DNA of 64,000 bases from Nocardia huaxiensis (GCF_013744875.1 NZ_CP059399.1:6696001-6760000), one strand, 5' to 3'; shown: positions 34,098 through 43,677, counted from the stretch's first letter. Translations and numbers: made by a program. The notes: generated by a model from the letters alone, not told the origin.

Positions 34098-35119
34098 AAC
34101 AGACCTCGATGCGGGCGGTCCTGCTGCGACTGGGACTGTTCGCGACCGCCATGGCGGCGCTGCTGCTGGTCGTCATCAATGCCATCGTGCGGCCGGTTTC
34201 CGGTGAAACCACGTCGTACTACGGCAGTTTCACCGATGTCAGCGGGCTCAAAACCGGCGACGACGTACGCATGTACGGCGTGCAGGTGGGCAAGGTCGCG
34301 GGCATCGAACTGCACGGGACGCAGGCCACCGTCGAGTTCACGGTGCACGACGACCGGCCGGTGTACGCGACCAGCACGCTGGCCATCCGCTACCAAACCC
34401 TCACGGGCCAGCGGTATGTCGACGTCAAGCAGCCCGAGGGGCCGGGTGAGCGGCTGCGGCCGGGCGCGACCATCGGCACCGACAGGACCATCCCGTCCTT
34501 CGATATCACCCAGCTGTTCAACGGTTTACAGCCGGTGCTGGCCGAATTCTCGCCCGGCGCGCTCAACCAGTTCACCGAGAGCGTGCTCGCGGTGGTCGAG
34601 GGCAATGGCGACGGCATCGGGCCGGCCCTGGACGCCTTCGAGAAGCTGAGCCGCTACGTGTCCGACCGGCAGGCGGTGCTGAACCTGATCGTCGCCAACC
34701 TCCGGGACATCTCGGGGCAGATCGGCGGCAAGTCGCCCCAGTTGATCACGCTGCTGAAGGGTCTGGCCGACGTGTTCACCTCGTTCCGCAAGGAACTCGA
34801 CGGCCTGCTGCGGTTCGCCGCGGTCGCGCCCTCCACCATGGGGCCGCTGAGCAGTCTGCTGGGCACGCTGGGCTTCACCGAGACCGACAATCCGAACCTC
34901 GAACACGATCTGCGGCTGCTGTTCCCGAATCCGGACGAAGCCCTCGACGTGCTCGGGCGACTGCCCGGACTGCTGCAATCGCTGGCCAATCTCATGCCGC
35001 CCGCCGCCGACAGCACCGCAAGCCTGATCGATATGAACTGCTCGAAGGGACAGGGGGAGGTGCCCGCGCCGTTCTCGGTGCTCATCTCCGGCCAGAGGAT
35101 CTCGATATGCAAGAACTGA
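34094..35119 (+). CDS. mceB: MceB subunit
   Basis: 341 aa. N-terminal membrane segment (LLRLGLFATAMAALLLVVINAIV), MCE domain with GLKTGDDVRMYGVQVGKVAGIEL (about residues 50-75) and GQRYVDVKQP, then the helical tunnel-forming region and a short C-terminal tail with two Cys (DMNCSKG, ISICKN). One chain of the MceA-F hetero-hexamer. Its start overlaps mceA and its end overlaps mceC by 13 bp. Confidence 0.92.
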   Translation: MKQTSMRAVLLRLGLFATAMAALLLVVINAIVRPVSGETTSYYGSFTDVSGLKTGDDVRMYGVQVGKVAGIELHGTQATVEFTVHDDRPVYATSTLAIRYQTLTGQRYVDVKQPEGPGERLRPGATIGTDRTIPSFDITQLFNGLQPVLAEFSPGALNQFTESVLAVVEGNGDGIGPALDAFEKLSRYVSDRQAVLNLIVANLRDISGQIGGKSPQLITLLKGLADVFTSFRKELDGLLRFAAVAPSTMGPLSSLLGTLGFTETDNPNLEHDLRLLFPNPDEALDVLGRLPGLLQSLANLMPPAADSTASLIDMNCSKGQGEVPAPFSVLISGQRISICKN

Positions 35120-36114
35120 CCGCGCACGACCCGTTCGCAGCCGCCGCCGGGCGACGGGAACTGAAGTACGGCGTACTCGGCGTGATCGCACTCGCGGCGC
35201 TGCTCATCGCGACCGGGATCATCTACATCCTGCCCGTCGGCAAGGTCACCTACACCGCGGAACTGAGCGAGGCCCGCTCGGTCCAGGCCGGGGACGAGAT
35301 CCGGGTCGCGGGCATGCACGTCGGCAGCGTGAAATCCCTGGAGCTGCTGGCGGATCGGGTGCGCATGACGTTCACCGTCGACGACAATGTGTTCCTCGGC
35401 GACGCCACCTCCCTGGAGGTGCGCATGCTCACCGTGGTCGGCGGGCACTACATCGCCGCCTTCCCCGCCGGGGAGCGGCCGCTCGGCGACAAGGCCATCC
35501 CGATGGACCGGGTCCGCTTGCCCTACAGCCTGATTCGCACCCTGCAGGACGCGGCCACACCCATCGCCCAGGTGGACGGGGACACCCTGCGCGAGAACTT
35601 CGGCGCACTGCAGGATTCGCTGACCGACAGCCCGGATGCGTTGCGGCGCATGGGCAATGCGATGGAGACCCTGGTCGGGCTGCTGAACCGGCAGAACACC
35701 GGAATCTCGCAGGCCATGTCGGTCATGGACGAATACCTGACCGCCATCAACGGCAACCGGAGCCTGATCGGCACCTTCCTTCGTGAGATCGGCTCCCTCG
35801 AAACCGCCGGTCTGGCAAAGAAAGCCGAGATCGCCGAGTCACTGCGCATCTGCGCGGAGCTGCTCTCCCGCATCGCCGGCATCGAACCAGCCTGGAAGAG
35901 CACGCTGGAACCGCTCGCCGACAAGCTCGCCGAATCCGTGCCGCAGCTGGAGGATCTGGGCCGGCGCTTCGATCAGGCCATCACCAATCTGGGGCAGATC
36001 AAGACGCGGCTGGCCGGGGCGGTCACCCCACAGGACGGGGTGGTGCTCGACCAGTCCGCGCTCACCGTGACCGCGCCCGAACTCTGCGTGCCACTGCCGG
36101 GAAAGGGGTGCTGA
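35107..36114 (+). CDS. mceC: MceC subunit
   Basis: 335 aa. Membrane segment at about residues 19-38 (YGVLGVIALAALLIATGIIYI), MCE domain with VQAGDEIRVAGMHVGSVKSLEL and MLTVVGGHYIAAFPAG, then helices with regular spacing. It lacks the long Pro-rich tail some MceC proteins carry. It sits between mceB (13-bp overlap) and mceD (4-bp gap). Confidence 0.92.
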   Translation: MQELTAHDPFAAAAGRRELKYGVLGVIALAALLIATGIIYILPVGKVTYTAELSEARSVQAGDEIRVAGMHVGSVKSLELLADRVRMTFTVDDNVFLGDATSLEVRMLTVVGGHYIAAFPAGERPLGDKAIPMDRVRLPYSLIRTLQDAATPIAQVDGDTLRENFGALQDSLTDSPDALRRMGNAMETLVGLLNRQNTGISQAMSVMDEYLTAINGNRSLIGTFLREIGSLETAGLAKKAEIAESLRICAELLSRIAGIEPAWKSTLEPLADKLAESVPQLEDLGRRFDQAITNLGQIKTRLAGAVTPQDGVVLDQSALTVTAPELCVPLPGKGC

Positions 36115-36118
36115 GATC

Positions 36119-37219
36119 GTGAAACGCTTTCTGGGATCACAGGGTTTCGTCACCCTGGCGGGGGTGGCCGCGATGGTGGCGCTGACCGTCACCGGATACC
36201 TGGTCACGTTCAATCCGCTGCAGAAGACACTGGCCTACTGCGCGATCATGCCCGACGCGGTCGGGTTGTACGAGGGCAACCAGGTCACCATGCTCGGCAT
36301 CCCCGTCGGGTCGGTGACCACGGTGCGGCCCGAGGGCACCGGCGTGCGAGTCGAATTCGCCGTCGACGCCGATCATCCGCTGCGCGGGGAGGTCACCGCC
36401 ACCACCGTCTCCGACACCCTGGTCGCCGACCGGGCGCTGGAAGTGGTGGGCGACAACACCTCCGGCGCGCGGTGGCAGCAGGACAGCTGCATCACCAAGA
36501 CTTTCACGCCCAAGTCCATCACCCAGACGCTGGACGCGTTCTCCACGCTGGCCGATCAGCTCACCGGGCACGGCGATCCCGCCGAACAGGCCCGGCTGCG
36601 CAATAGCGTCACCGCGTTCGATCAGGCCACGACCGGGACCGGGCAGAAGCTCAATCAACTGATCAAAGACCTTGGCACCGCGTTGAATTCGCCCAATGCC
36701 GCCATCGGGCACCTGGGCGCGATGATCGATGCCTTCGGTGAGCTGGCCGCCAGTGTCGCGTTCAACTGGGAGGACATCAAGGTCGCGCTCACGCAGGCGC
36801 AGGAGGGCATCGGATTCATCAACTCGGTGTGGGGCACGACCGTGACGATCGTGGACTCGCTGCTGGTGATCCTGCCCTGGTTCAACGAGATCTTCCGCAA
36901 GCACGGGCAGCCCATTCTGCGCGGGCTGGACGCGGCCATCCCCAAGGTGAAGCTGCTGGGGGCGGGCATCTCCGGGCTGCAGAAGCTGCTCGACATGATC
37001 CCCTCCCTGATCACCACGTTCCAGCAGTCGATCGACCCGGAGACCGGACAGGTGCGGGTCACCTACCGGGCGCCGAATGTGGCGCTGCCGCAGGAGAATG
37101 CCGCGCAGGCGTGCGCGGTCGTCAATGCGCTCAGCCCCGACACCTGCCGCGACGGCGGGAACGGGCTGGCGAATGTGAATCTGGTGCCGCTGGTACTGGG
37201 AATGGCGGGTGCGCGATGA
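36119..37219 (+). CDS. mceD: MceD subunit
   Basis: 366 aa from GTG 36119. Membrane anchor (GFVTLAGVAAMVALTVTGYLV, about residues 10-30), MCE domain GLYEGNQVTMLGIPVGSVTTV and a tunnel helix region with hydrophobic stretches (GFINSVWGTTVTIVDSLLVILPWFNEIF). Fourth subunit in the fixed A-F order; ATGA overlap with mceE. Confidence 0.92.
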   Translation: MKRFLGSQGFVTLAGVAAMVALTVTGYLVTFNPLQKTLAYCAIMPDAVGLYEGNQVTMLGIPVGSVTTVRPEGTGVRVEFAVDADHPLRGEVTATTVSDTLVADRALEVVGDNTSGARWQQDSCITKTFTPKSITQTLDAFSTLADQLTGHGDPAEQARLRNSVTAFDQATTGTGQKLNQLIKDLGTALNSPNAAIGHLGAMIDAFGELAASVAFNWEDIKVALTQAQEGIGFINSVWGTTVTIVDSLLVILPWFNEIFRKHGQPILRGLDAAIPKVKLLGAGISGLQKLLDMIPSLITTFQQSIDPETGQVRVTYRAPNVALPQENAAQACAVVNALSPDTCRDGGNGLANVNLVPLVLGMAGAR

Positions 37220-38292
37220 GCAACCACTCCCCCGCGCGCCGCTGGTGGCGTGCGCTGGCCGCGTCCACGCTCGGCGTCGCGATGGTGCTGCCGGTGGGCT
37301 GCGGGTTCAATCCGGCCGAGGTGCCCGTGCCGGGCGCATCGGTCTCCGGTGACACCTACGAGCTGCACATCCAGTTCGCCAGTGCGCTGAACCTGCCCAC
37401 GCAGGCGAAGGTGGTCGCCAACGGCGCAAAGATCGGCAACCTGAAATCCGTTGCGGTGGTGGATCCTTCGGAGGCCGGGCCGGGACGCATCGACGCCGTG
37501 GTGGAGATCTCCAGCTCGGTGCGGCTGCCACGGACCACCACGGTGCAGTTGCGGCAGAACACCATTCTGGGTGACATCTTCATCGGCCTGATCACCCCGG
37601 TCGGCGACACCGGCGCGACCATCCCACCGGGCGGGGTGATTCCGCTGACGCAGACCAAACCCGCACTGCAGGTGGAGGATCTGCTGGTCGGCATGTCCAC
37701 GTTCATCACCGGCGGGGCCGTGCACCAGATCCAGGAGATCATCAATCAGGCGAATGCGGTGCTGCCGCAGGACAAGTCGGAGACCGCCCGCATCTTCGAC
37801 CGGATGGGCTCCAATATCGAGGACATCAGCGCCAATCTGGACGTGATGGACGGCGCGCTGGCCGCGTTCCAGAAGGATCTGAACGCGGTGCTGGACAATC
37901 CGGATGAGCTCGGGGCGCTGCTGAGCGAACGCGGCGCGGTCGATATTCCGGCCGATGTGCAGGCGCTGGTGAACACGCTCGGCATCGTCGGTTCGCTGGG
38001 CACCATCGGTGAGGCACTGGTGTGGCTGCGCCCGTTCCTGGACGCGAGCGAGGCGGCCGCCAAGGCTTTCGTGCCGCTCATGCTGGGCGACAATCCCCTG
38101 GATCTGACCGCTCCGCACAACCTCAGCAAGCTCGTCGCGCTCTTGCGGGACAAGGTGATTCCGTACGTGGCCAACGGGCCGAAGTTGAACATCACCGGGG
38201 TGAACGTCGCCGGTCCGGCCGCGCCGGTGTCCAATGACGAGCAGGTCGACGCCATGGTGCGGGCCCTGCGCATGATCGGGGTGGTCCGGTGA
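37216..38292 (+). CDS. mceE: MceE lipoprotein subunit (LprK-like)
   Basis: 358 aa. The N-terminus is a lipoprotein signal: ALAASTLGVAMVLPVGCGF, with lipobox LPVGC. MceE proteins (LprK and relatives) are the lipidated member of the hexamer. An MCE domain (TQAKVVANGAKIGNLKSV) and helical region follow. ATG 37216 overlaps the mceD stop, and the 3' end overlaps mceF by ATGA-type coupling. Confidence 0.93.
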   Translation: MSNHSPARRWWRALAASTLGVAMVLPVGCGFNPAEVPVPGASVSGDTYELHIQFASALNLPTQAKVVANGAKIGNLKSVAVVDPSEAGPGRIDAVVEISSSVRLPRTTTVQLRQNTILGDIFIGLITPVGDTGATIPPGGVIPLTQTKPALQVEDLLVGMSTFITGGAVHQIQEIINQANAVLPQDKSETARIFDRMGSNIEDISANLDVMDGALAAFQKDLNAVLDNPDELGALLSERGAVDIPADVQALVNTLGIVGSLGTIGEALVWLRPFLDASEAAAKAFVPLMLGDNPLDLTAPHNLSKLVALLRDKVIPYVANGPKLNITGVNVAGPAAPVSNDEQVDAMVRALRMIGVVR

Positions 38293-39260
38293 AGGCGAGT
38301 TCCCTGGCGTCGGTGGCGAGCATCGTCACCATCCTCGTGCTCGGCAGCGCGTACCTGACCTTCGGTGTGGTCAAGGCGGACTGGTTCCGCGATCAGGTCG
38401 AGGCGACCATGACGGTGCCGGAATCCGGTGGGCTGCTGCCCCGTTCGAAGGTGCTGCTGTCGGGCGTGCAGGTGGGCCAGGTCACCTCGGTGACGCATGT
38501 GCCGGCCGGGGTCGAGGTGCACTTCCGGGTGCGCGGCGACTACCGCATCCCGGTGGCCAGCGCGGTGCGCATCGAGGGCCTGTCCGGGCTGGGCGAAGCC
38601 TACCTGGACTTCCGGCCGGAGACCGCCGACGGCCCCTACCTGCGCGACGGGCAGACCGTCGCTGCCACCGAAGTGACCGCGCCCCAGTCGATTCCGGATA
38701 TCGCGCGCACCTCGACCGAACTGCTGCGACAGCTGAACCCCGAGGCGCTCGCCTCCATCGTAGACACCTTCAGCACCGCCATGACCGGCACGGAAACGAT
38801 CGTGCCGCAACTGTCCCGGGCCACCGACCTGCTCGCCGCCACCCTGCTCAGCCGCACCGACCTGATCCGGGAAATGTTGCTGGCCATGCAATCCCGCGCC
38901 ACCGACATGGACTGGACCGGCCCCGCCCTGCGCGGCGCGGCCGGACCGTGGGCCGACTTCGGCCCGCGCGTGGCGGAGGTGGCCGACTCCATCACCCGCG
39001 TCATCCGCGCCGGCAACGCCCCCGATTCCTTCCTGGAGGAGAGCCCCGACACCATCGGCCTGGCCCCCTTCCTGCGTGAGACCGCCGAACGCCTCGACAT
39101 CATGGGCCCCGAATTCGCGCCGTTGTGGCCGATGCTCGCCCCCGTCCTGGCGCAGGCCCCGCCCCTGATCAGCCGCCTGGATCTGGGCAGCCTGATCTCC
39201 CAGGCGCTGCACGCCACCACCGACGACGGCACCCTGCGCCTGCAGATCGCCGTGAAGTAA
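38289..39260 (+). CDS. mceF: MceF subunit
   Basis: 323 aa from GTG 38289. Membrane segment (SVASIVTILVLGSAYLTFGVV), MCE domain LLPRSKVLLSGVQVGQVTSVTHV and helical region. It completes the six-subunit tunnel. It is shorter than many MceF proteins (often above 400 aa), lacking a long C-terminal tail. Confidence 0.92.
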   Translation: MKASSLASVASIVTILVLGSAYLTFGVVKADWFRDQVEATMTVPESGGLLPRSKVLLSGVQVGQVTSVTHVPAGVEVHFRVRGDYRIPVASAVRIEGLSGLGEAYLDFRPETADGPYLRDGQTVAATEVTAPQSIPDIARTSTELLRQLNPEALASIVDTFSTAMTGTETIVPQLSRATDLLAATLLSRTDLIREMLLAMQSRATDMDWTGPALRGAAGPWADFGPRVAEVADSITRVIRAGNAPDSFLEESPDTIGLAPFLRETAERLDIMGPEFAPLWPMLAPVLAQAPPLISRLDLGSLISQALHATTDDGTLRLQIAVK

Positions 39261-39286
39261 CAGGGTACGAAACAGTGGGAGCACCA

Positions 39287-39922
39287 ATGACCATCGATCC
39301 GGACCAGGCCACCGAGCCCGAAACCACCGGCGCCACAACCGATTCCGAAGAGGAAACGTCGAAACCCGCCGCCCGCCCATCCAGGCCGGCCCCGCCCGCC
39401 CGCTCGGTCGCCGTCCCGCTGACCACCCTCGCCTGGTCCGCGGCGCTGGCGCTGGCGGTCATCGTGTCGCTGACCCTGACCGGCTTCCTCGTGTCCGCCC
39501 GCAGCGACCTCGCCGCCCACGAGACCACCGCCCGCGATCAGGCCCATGCCGAACAGGTGGCCACCGATTACGCGGTGGGCGCCTCCACCGTCAACTTCAC
39601 CGAATTCAACACCTGGGTCACCCGCCTGAAGTCCAACACCACCCCCGCGCTGTCCACCAAGTTCGAAGCCAGCGCCCCCAAACTGCAAGATCTCCTCACC
39701 CCCTTGAAGTGGACCTCCACCGGCACCCCCATCTCCGCCAAGGTCATGTCCGAATCCAACGGCGCCTACAAGGTCAACGTCTTCGTCAACGTCTCCTCCA
39801 CCAATGCCCAGAATCCCGAGGGTGCCCAAACCACCGTCACCTACAACGTGACAGTGGATCGCAACGCCGACTGGAAGGTCACCGACGTGGGCGGCATGGA
39901 CGGCGCCCTCCCCCTCAAATAG
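39287..39922 (+). CDS. Mce-associated membrane protein (Mas)
   Basis: 211 aa. Cytoplasmic acidic/Pro-rich N-terminus (residues 1-45), one membrane helix (about 50-70, LAWSAALALAVIVSLTLTGFLV), then a periplasmic NTF2-like domain (AEQVATDYAVGASTVNFTEFNTWVTRLKSNTTP...TYNVTVDRNADWKVTDVGG). Such Mas proteins stabilise Mce transporters in mycobacteria. It begins 26 bp after mceF and closes the operon. Confidence 0.85.
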   Translation: MTIDPDQATEPETTGATTDSEEETSKPAARPSRPAPPARSVAVPLTTLAWSAALALAVIVSLTLTGFLVSARSDLAAHETTARDQAHAEQVATDYAVGASTVNFTEFNTWVTRLKSNTTPALSTKFEASAPKLQDLLTPLKWTSTGTPISAKVMSESNGAYKVNVFVNVSSTNAQNPEGAQTTVTYNVTVDRNADWKVTDVGGMDGALPLK

Positions 39923-39957
39923 GCGGGGACGTGGCGGTGTGACGAGACATGGACGGG

Positions 39958-40488
39958 TCAGCGGAGGAACCACTCTCGGATCACTATGGCGGGTCGGCCG
40001 TTGGTGACAATGCGATAGCAGCGGGCGCATATCGCGTCCGTGGTTGTGCCGTAGTAGAGGAGTTGGCGGTAGGACTCCGTCGCTTGGAGGGCTGCGCCGA
40101 TTCCGGCCGGTTCCACCACGAGGGCGGTGGCGAAGGCATCCGGAAGGCGGCCGGGCACGATCAGGGATTCGGCTCGGGCGTAGCGGGTTTCGGTGTGGGC
40201 GCCGATCAGGTTCACGTGCCGGGCGATTACCGGCTCATCCGGGGCGAGGTCGAGCCAACCGGCGTTGTCGGCGGTGCGGGCCGTCTCGTACTGGGCGGTG
40301 CAGTCCACGGTGATGGGTTCCAGGGCGTGGGCCTCCACGGTGCGGGTGACCGTGCCGTCGGTCAGCAGGACGCTGCGGTGGTAGGCGCTGAGGTCGGCTA
40401 CCCGGAGGTCTTTCCAGGAGCTGGGGCGGGCCGCCAGGGCCTGGAAGTGTCGGCGCAGCAGCACTTCCGCCGGCTGGACCGAAGTCAT
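39958..40488 (-). CDS. Chorismate pyruvate-lyase family protein (Rv2949c-like)
   Basis: About 176 aa from ATG 40488; an ATG 21 codons upstream is possible. It follows the mycobacterial chorismate pyruvate-lyase Rv2949c: LLTDGTVTRTVEAHALEPITV, YARAESLIVPGRLP, GIGAAL and the ending RCYRIVTNGRPAIVIREWFLR. Rv2949c converts chorismate to 4-hydroxybenzoate and pyruvate for phenolic glycolipids. Here it might supply a 4-hydroxyphenyl precursor to the nearby cluster, which also builds 4-hydroxyphenyl units by another route. A CTAGGGGG motif (minus strand, around 40595) lies upstream, like the cluster promoters. Confidence 0.75.
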   Translation of the reverse strand: MTSVQPAEVLLRRHFQALAARPSSWKDLRVADLSAYHRSVLLTDGTVTRTVEAHALEPITVDCTAQYETARTADNAGWLDLAPDEPVIARHVNLIGAHTETRYARAESLIVPGRLPDAFATALVVEPAGIGAALQATESYRQLLYYGTTTDAICARCYRIVTNGRPAIVIREWFLR

Positions 40489-40591
40489 GACGCGGTCTCG
40501 GCTCCGCGGAACCGTTCCCGCGCCATCATGAATTCGATTGTCATGCGGCAAGTTTGCGCATGATCGTGCCGTGCTGGAACCCCGGGAAACC

Positions 40592-40597
40592 CCCTAG
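40592..40597 (-). promoter_or_regulatory. TAGGGG motif upstream of chorismate-lyase-like gene
   Basis: CCCCTA on the + strand, read TAGGGG on the minus strand, about 104 bp before the ATG at 40488. It is a single copy of the motif repeated in the biosynthetic cluster promoters 8-20 kb away. Confidence 0.35.
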
Positions 40598-40637
40598 TCT
40601 CATTCCTTGCGGTGGACGGGGCGCGATATCTGCTCGG

Positions 40638-41147
40638 TCACCCGACAGTCGTGGTGACCAGGGTCGCGAGGCGGTCGAGGGTGTCTCGCATGGATTCCCG
40701 GTTGCGGGCCGGAAAACCCACCAGTTCGATCAATTCGGGGAGAAGATTGGTCGAATAGTCGAAGGTTTCGCGGACCAGTGTGCGGTTCGGGATCTCCGGG
40801 TCCGGCACGAGTTCGTAGCGCCAGATATGGCGGCCGAAGTTGCGCCAGGCGATGCGGCGGGATTCCTCGAATTCGAGGACGGTATTGGTGAGTTTGCCGA
40901 AGTGCACCGCGGCGATGGCGATCTGCAGGAAGGTGGACGGCGCCAGATCGGTGGGGACGACGCGCATATGGGTGGTGAACTCGGCCCCGAGAAACAGCCG
41001 CGCGGGAGCGGTGACCTCGGCCGGGCGCACCGTGTCGGAGCCGTCGAACTCGTGATGCCGATGCGGGTCGGCGAGAAGGTCGAAAATGGTTTCGGGTGAC
41101 GCGTCGACGGTGCGTTCGACGACGACACGACGCTGCTGGGCACTCAC
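40638..41147 (-). CDS. SRPBCC (START/Bet v1-like) protein
   Basis: 169 aa. Starts MSAQQRRVVVERTVDASPETIFDLLADPHRHHEFDGS, the typical opening of polyketide-cyclase/dehydrase-like SRPBCC proteins: a strand followed by the helix that covers the ligand cavity. It ends with the long C-terminal helix (ESMRDTLDRLATLVTTTV). It could bind a lipid, an aromatic compound or a polyketide intermediate. No catalytic residue can be assigned. Confidence 0.75.
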   Translation of the reverse strand: MSAQQRRVVVERTVDASPETIFDLLADPHRHHEFDGSDTVRPAEVTAPARLFLGAEFTTHMRVVPTDLAPSTFLQIAIAAVHFGKLTNTVLEFEESRRIAWRNFGRHIWRYELVPDPEIPNRTLVRETFDYSTNLLPELIELVGFPARNRESMRDTLDRLATLVTTTVG

Positions 41148-41292
41148 TGGCTATCCCCTTCGGATGTGCTCGAATCCGATCCCCCGTCGCGACCGTGACG
41201 CACAACGGCGATCGGGCGAATCGTACTGTGGTTCAACGACACCGGGTCGAATAAGCGATAGGCGGCGCGATCTCCCGTGTTAGGTTCGACGG

Positions 41293-42528
41293 GTGCATGG
41301 GAGGGAACCCGCCAGGCCGGGCCGGATGCCGCTGTATTGGAACTCGTCCACGTGGCGGCGGCTGTGGGATGTGTACCTCATCGGGGGGTGCGCGAACGCC
41401 ATTCTGGTCGTGGTCCTGCTGGACCGCTACAGTCCGGGCAATCGGATCGGCGCCGCCGCGGCGCTGATCGGAATCGGCGTGTGGTACCTGGTCTTCGGGC
41501 ACGAATTCCTGGAGAAGCGCGCGTTCGGCCCGCGCGCCTGGGTGTTCTGCACGGGGCTCATCGGGCTCTACATCGCGGCCCTGTATTTCGCGCCGGGCGC
41601 GGTCGCCGTGCAGCCCATGGTCTATCCGCTGCTGTTCATGTCGCTGCCGCTGACCGGCGCGGTGGCCGCCGCCCTGCTGGTGAACGCGCTGCCGATCGCG
41701 CTCACCATCGTCGCCTACGGCCCGGATTCGCCGCTGCTGCCGGTGGCCGTCGCGATTTCGCTGGTGGCCCTGGTGATGAGCCCGATCATCGGGGTGTCCA
41801 TGGTGTGGATCGGAACGCAGAGCGGTGAGCAGGCGACCCTGCTGGACCAGCTGGCGGCGAGCCGCGAGGAGGTGGCCCGGCTGTCCCGGGAGGCCGGCAC
41901 GGCCGCCGAACGCGCCAGGCTGGCCCGGGAGATTCACGACACGCTGGCACAGGGGTTCGCCAGCATCGTGGCGCTGGCGCAGATGATCGAATTCGAATTG
42001 GAACCCGAAGCGGAAGCGCTGCCGCCCACGGCGGCACAACTCGATGCGGCCCGCCGTCATGTCGATCTGGTCCGCACGGCCGCGCAGGAGAATCTCATGG
42101 AGGCTCGGGCCATGGTCACCGAACTCACCCCGACCGCGCTGGCGCGCGCGTCGCTGGTGGAATCGATCCAGCGGCAGTGCGCGCGGCTGGCCGAGGAAAC
42201 CGATATCGAGGTAACCGTCACGGCCGCAGCGGAATTGCCGCCCCTGCCGACGGCGGTGGAGGTGGTGCTGCTGCGCACCACACAGGAGGCGCTGGCCAAT
42301 ATCCGCAAGCATGCCGCCGCCGCGCGGGTGCGGGTGGAACTGTCGCATGTGGACGGCGTCATCCGGTTGCTGGTGGCCGACAATGGAATCGGCTTCGACA
42401 CCGCCGGTGAGCACACCGGGTTCGGGTTGCCGGGCATGCGGGAGCGGGTGGCCCAGATCGGCGGCGCGGTGGAGATCTCGAGCACCCCGGGTGCGGGCGC
42501 CTCGGTGCTGGTGGAGGTGCCGGCATGA
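41293..42528 (+). CDS. NarL-type sensor histidine kinase
   Basis: 411 aa from GTG 41293. Five hydrophobic segments in residues 25-165 form the sensor domain, followed by a HisKA_3 dimerisation domain with phospho-acceptor His215 in AREIHDTLAQGF, and a HATPase domain (TTQEALANIRKHA, VADNGIGFD, GFGLPGMRERV). No cytoplasmic PAS or GAF domain. Overlaps its response regulator by ATGA. The signal is unknown; membrane-embedded sensing of envelope or lipid state is common for this type. Confidence 0.9.
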   Translation: MHGREPARPGRMPLYWNSSTWRRLWDVYLIGGCANAILVVVLLDRYSPGNRIGAAAALIGIGVWYLVFGHEFLEKRAFGPRAWVFCTGLIGLYIAALYFAPGAVAVQPMVYPLLFMSLPLTGAVAAALLVNALPIALTIVAYGPDSPLLPVAVAISLVALVMSPIIGVSMVWIGTQSGEQATLLDQLAASREEVARLSREAGTAAERARLAREIHDTLAQGFASIVALAQMIEFELEPEAEALPPTAAQLDAARRHVDLVRTAAQENLMEARAMVTELTPTALARASLVESIQRQCARLAEETDIEVTVTAAAELPPLPTAVEVVLLRTTQEALANIRKHAAAARVRVELSHVDGVIRLLVADNGIGFDTAGEHTGFGLPGMRERVAQIGGAVEISSTPGAGASVLVEVPA

Positions 42529-43178
42529 TCACCGTGATGCTGGTCGACGATCATCCGATGGTGCGGGAGGGCGTGCGCAGCATGCTCGATGCCGATTCGG
42601 GCATATCCGTGGTGGCGGAAGCGGGTTCGGGCGAAGAGGCACTGGCCGTGATCGGCGAGGTGCGACCCGATGTGGTGCTCATGGATCTGCGGATGCCCGG
42701 CATGGACGGCGCCACGGCCATCGAACGGATTCACGCGTTCCTGCCGGCCGTGCGGATCATCGTGGTCACCACCTACGAGACGGATTCCGACATTCTGCGC
42801 GCGGTCGAGTCGGGCGCGGTGGGCTATCTGCTCAAGGGCGCGACGCGCGCCGAGCTGACCAATGCCGTGCGGGCGGCGGCCCGCGGCGAGACGGTGCTGG
42901 CACCGTCGGTCGCGGGCCGCCTGTTCCAACACGCACGCAAACCGATTCAGGCGGCACTGTCCTCCCGTGAGGTGGAGGTGCTGTCCTGCGTCGCGCGCGG
43001 GATGACCAATGCGGAGATCGGACGCGCCCTGCACATCACCGAGGCAACCGTGAAAACACATCTGTCCAGGGCTTTCGGAAAATTGGATGTCTCGGACCGG
43101 ACGGCCGCGGTCACGACCGCGATCGGGCGAGGGTTGCTGAGCGAAGTCCATCCCAGGCCGCGGTCAACGGACGCCTGA
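42525..43178 (+). CDS. NarL/FixJ response regulator
   Basis: 217 aa. Receiver domain with acidic pocket DD (residues 8-9), phospho-acceptor Asp54 in VVLMDLRMPG, Thr in VVTTYE and Lys in LLKGAT. The C-terminal LuxR HTH at about residues 150-205 is LSSREVEVLSCVARGMTNAEIGRALHITEATVKTHLSRAFGKL. Translationally coupled to the sensor kinase. The 3' end runs 68 bp into the convergent universal stress protein gene. Confidence 0.92.
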   Translation: MITVMLVDDHPMVREGVRSMLDADSGISVVAEAGSGEEALAVIGEVRPDVVLMDLRMPGMDGATAIERIHAFLPAVRIIVVTTYETDSDILRAVESGAVGYLLKGATRAELTNAVRAAARGETVLAPSVAGRLFQHARKPIQAALSSREVEVLSCVARGMTNAEIGRALHITEATVKTHLSRAFGKLDVSDRTAAVTTAIGRGLLSEVHPRPRSTDA

Positions 43179-43677
43179 GGACGGGCGTTCCGCCGCCCAC
43201 CACCCGGCGGGCGCCGGAGTGCAGCGAGACCACGAGCACGTCCACGCTGCTCTTGCGGGTGACCGCGTCCAGCAGCGTCGGCATGAGCTGCCGCCAGCGC
43301 CGGGCTCCGCCGCTTCCGGAGTCGCCCAGCACGATGAGGTCCGCCCCCGCCTCTTCGGCGGCGGTGAGCAGTGCTTTGTCCGGCGAGCAGGCGATGGCGC
43401 AGCGCGTCACGAACTTCGCGCCCAGCTCCACGGCTCGCTCGCCGGCGCGGCGCACGAATTCCTCGGCGGGAGTGCTGCCCCGGACGAGATAGGTGTCGCC
43501 CTTGAGGATCTCGTCCACTCCCACTTCGCTGGGGCCGCGGGTGTACCCGATGACCAGGATCAGCCGTGCACCGCTCTCGGCTGCCATCATCGCGGCGGTG
43601 TCGACCGCCATGTCCGACGAGGCAGACCCGTTGACTCCGACGATGATCGTTCGGTAGTACTTCAAACCCGCTGTCAT
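43111..43677 (-). CDS. Universal stress protein family
   Basis: 188 aa. One UspA domain: N-terminal strand TIIVGVNGSASSDMAVDTAAMMA with the ATP-pocket Asp region, and the end-motif LIVLGDSGSGGARRWRQLMPT, a variant of the G-2x-G-9x-G(S/T) ATP-binding signature, then VDVLVVSLHSG. Longer than usual because of a C-terminal extension that overlaps the response regulator gene on the other strand by 68 bp. Confidence 0.85.
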   Translation of the reverse strand: MTAGLKYYRTIIVGVNGSASSDMAVDTAAMMAAESGARLILVIGYTRGPSEVGVDEILKGDTYLVRGSTPAEEFVRRAGERAVELGAKFVTRCAIACSPDKALLTAAEEAGADLIVLGDSGSGGARRWRQLMPTLLDAVTRKSSVDVLVVSLHSGARRVVGGGTPVLRRPLTAAWDGLRSATLARSRS

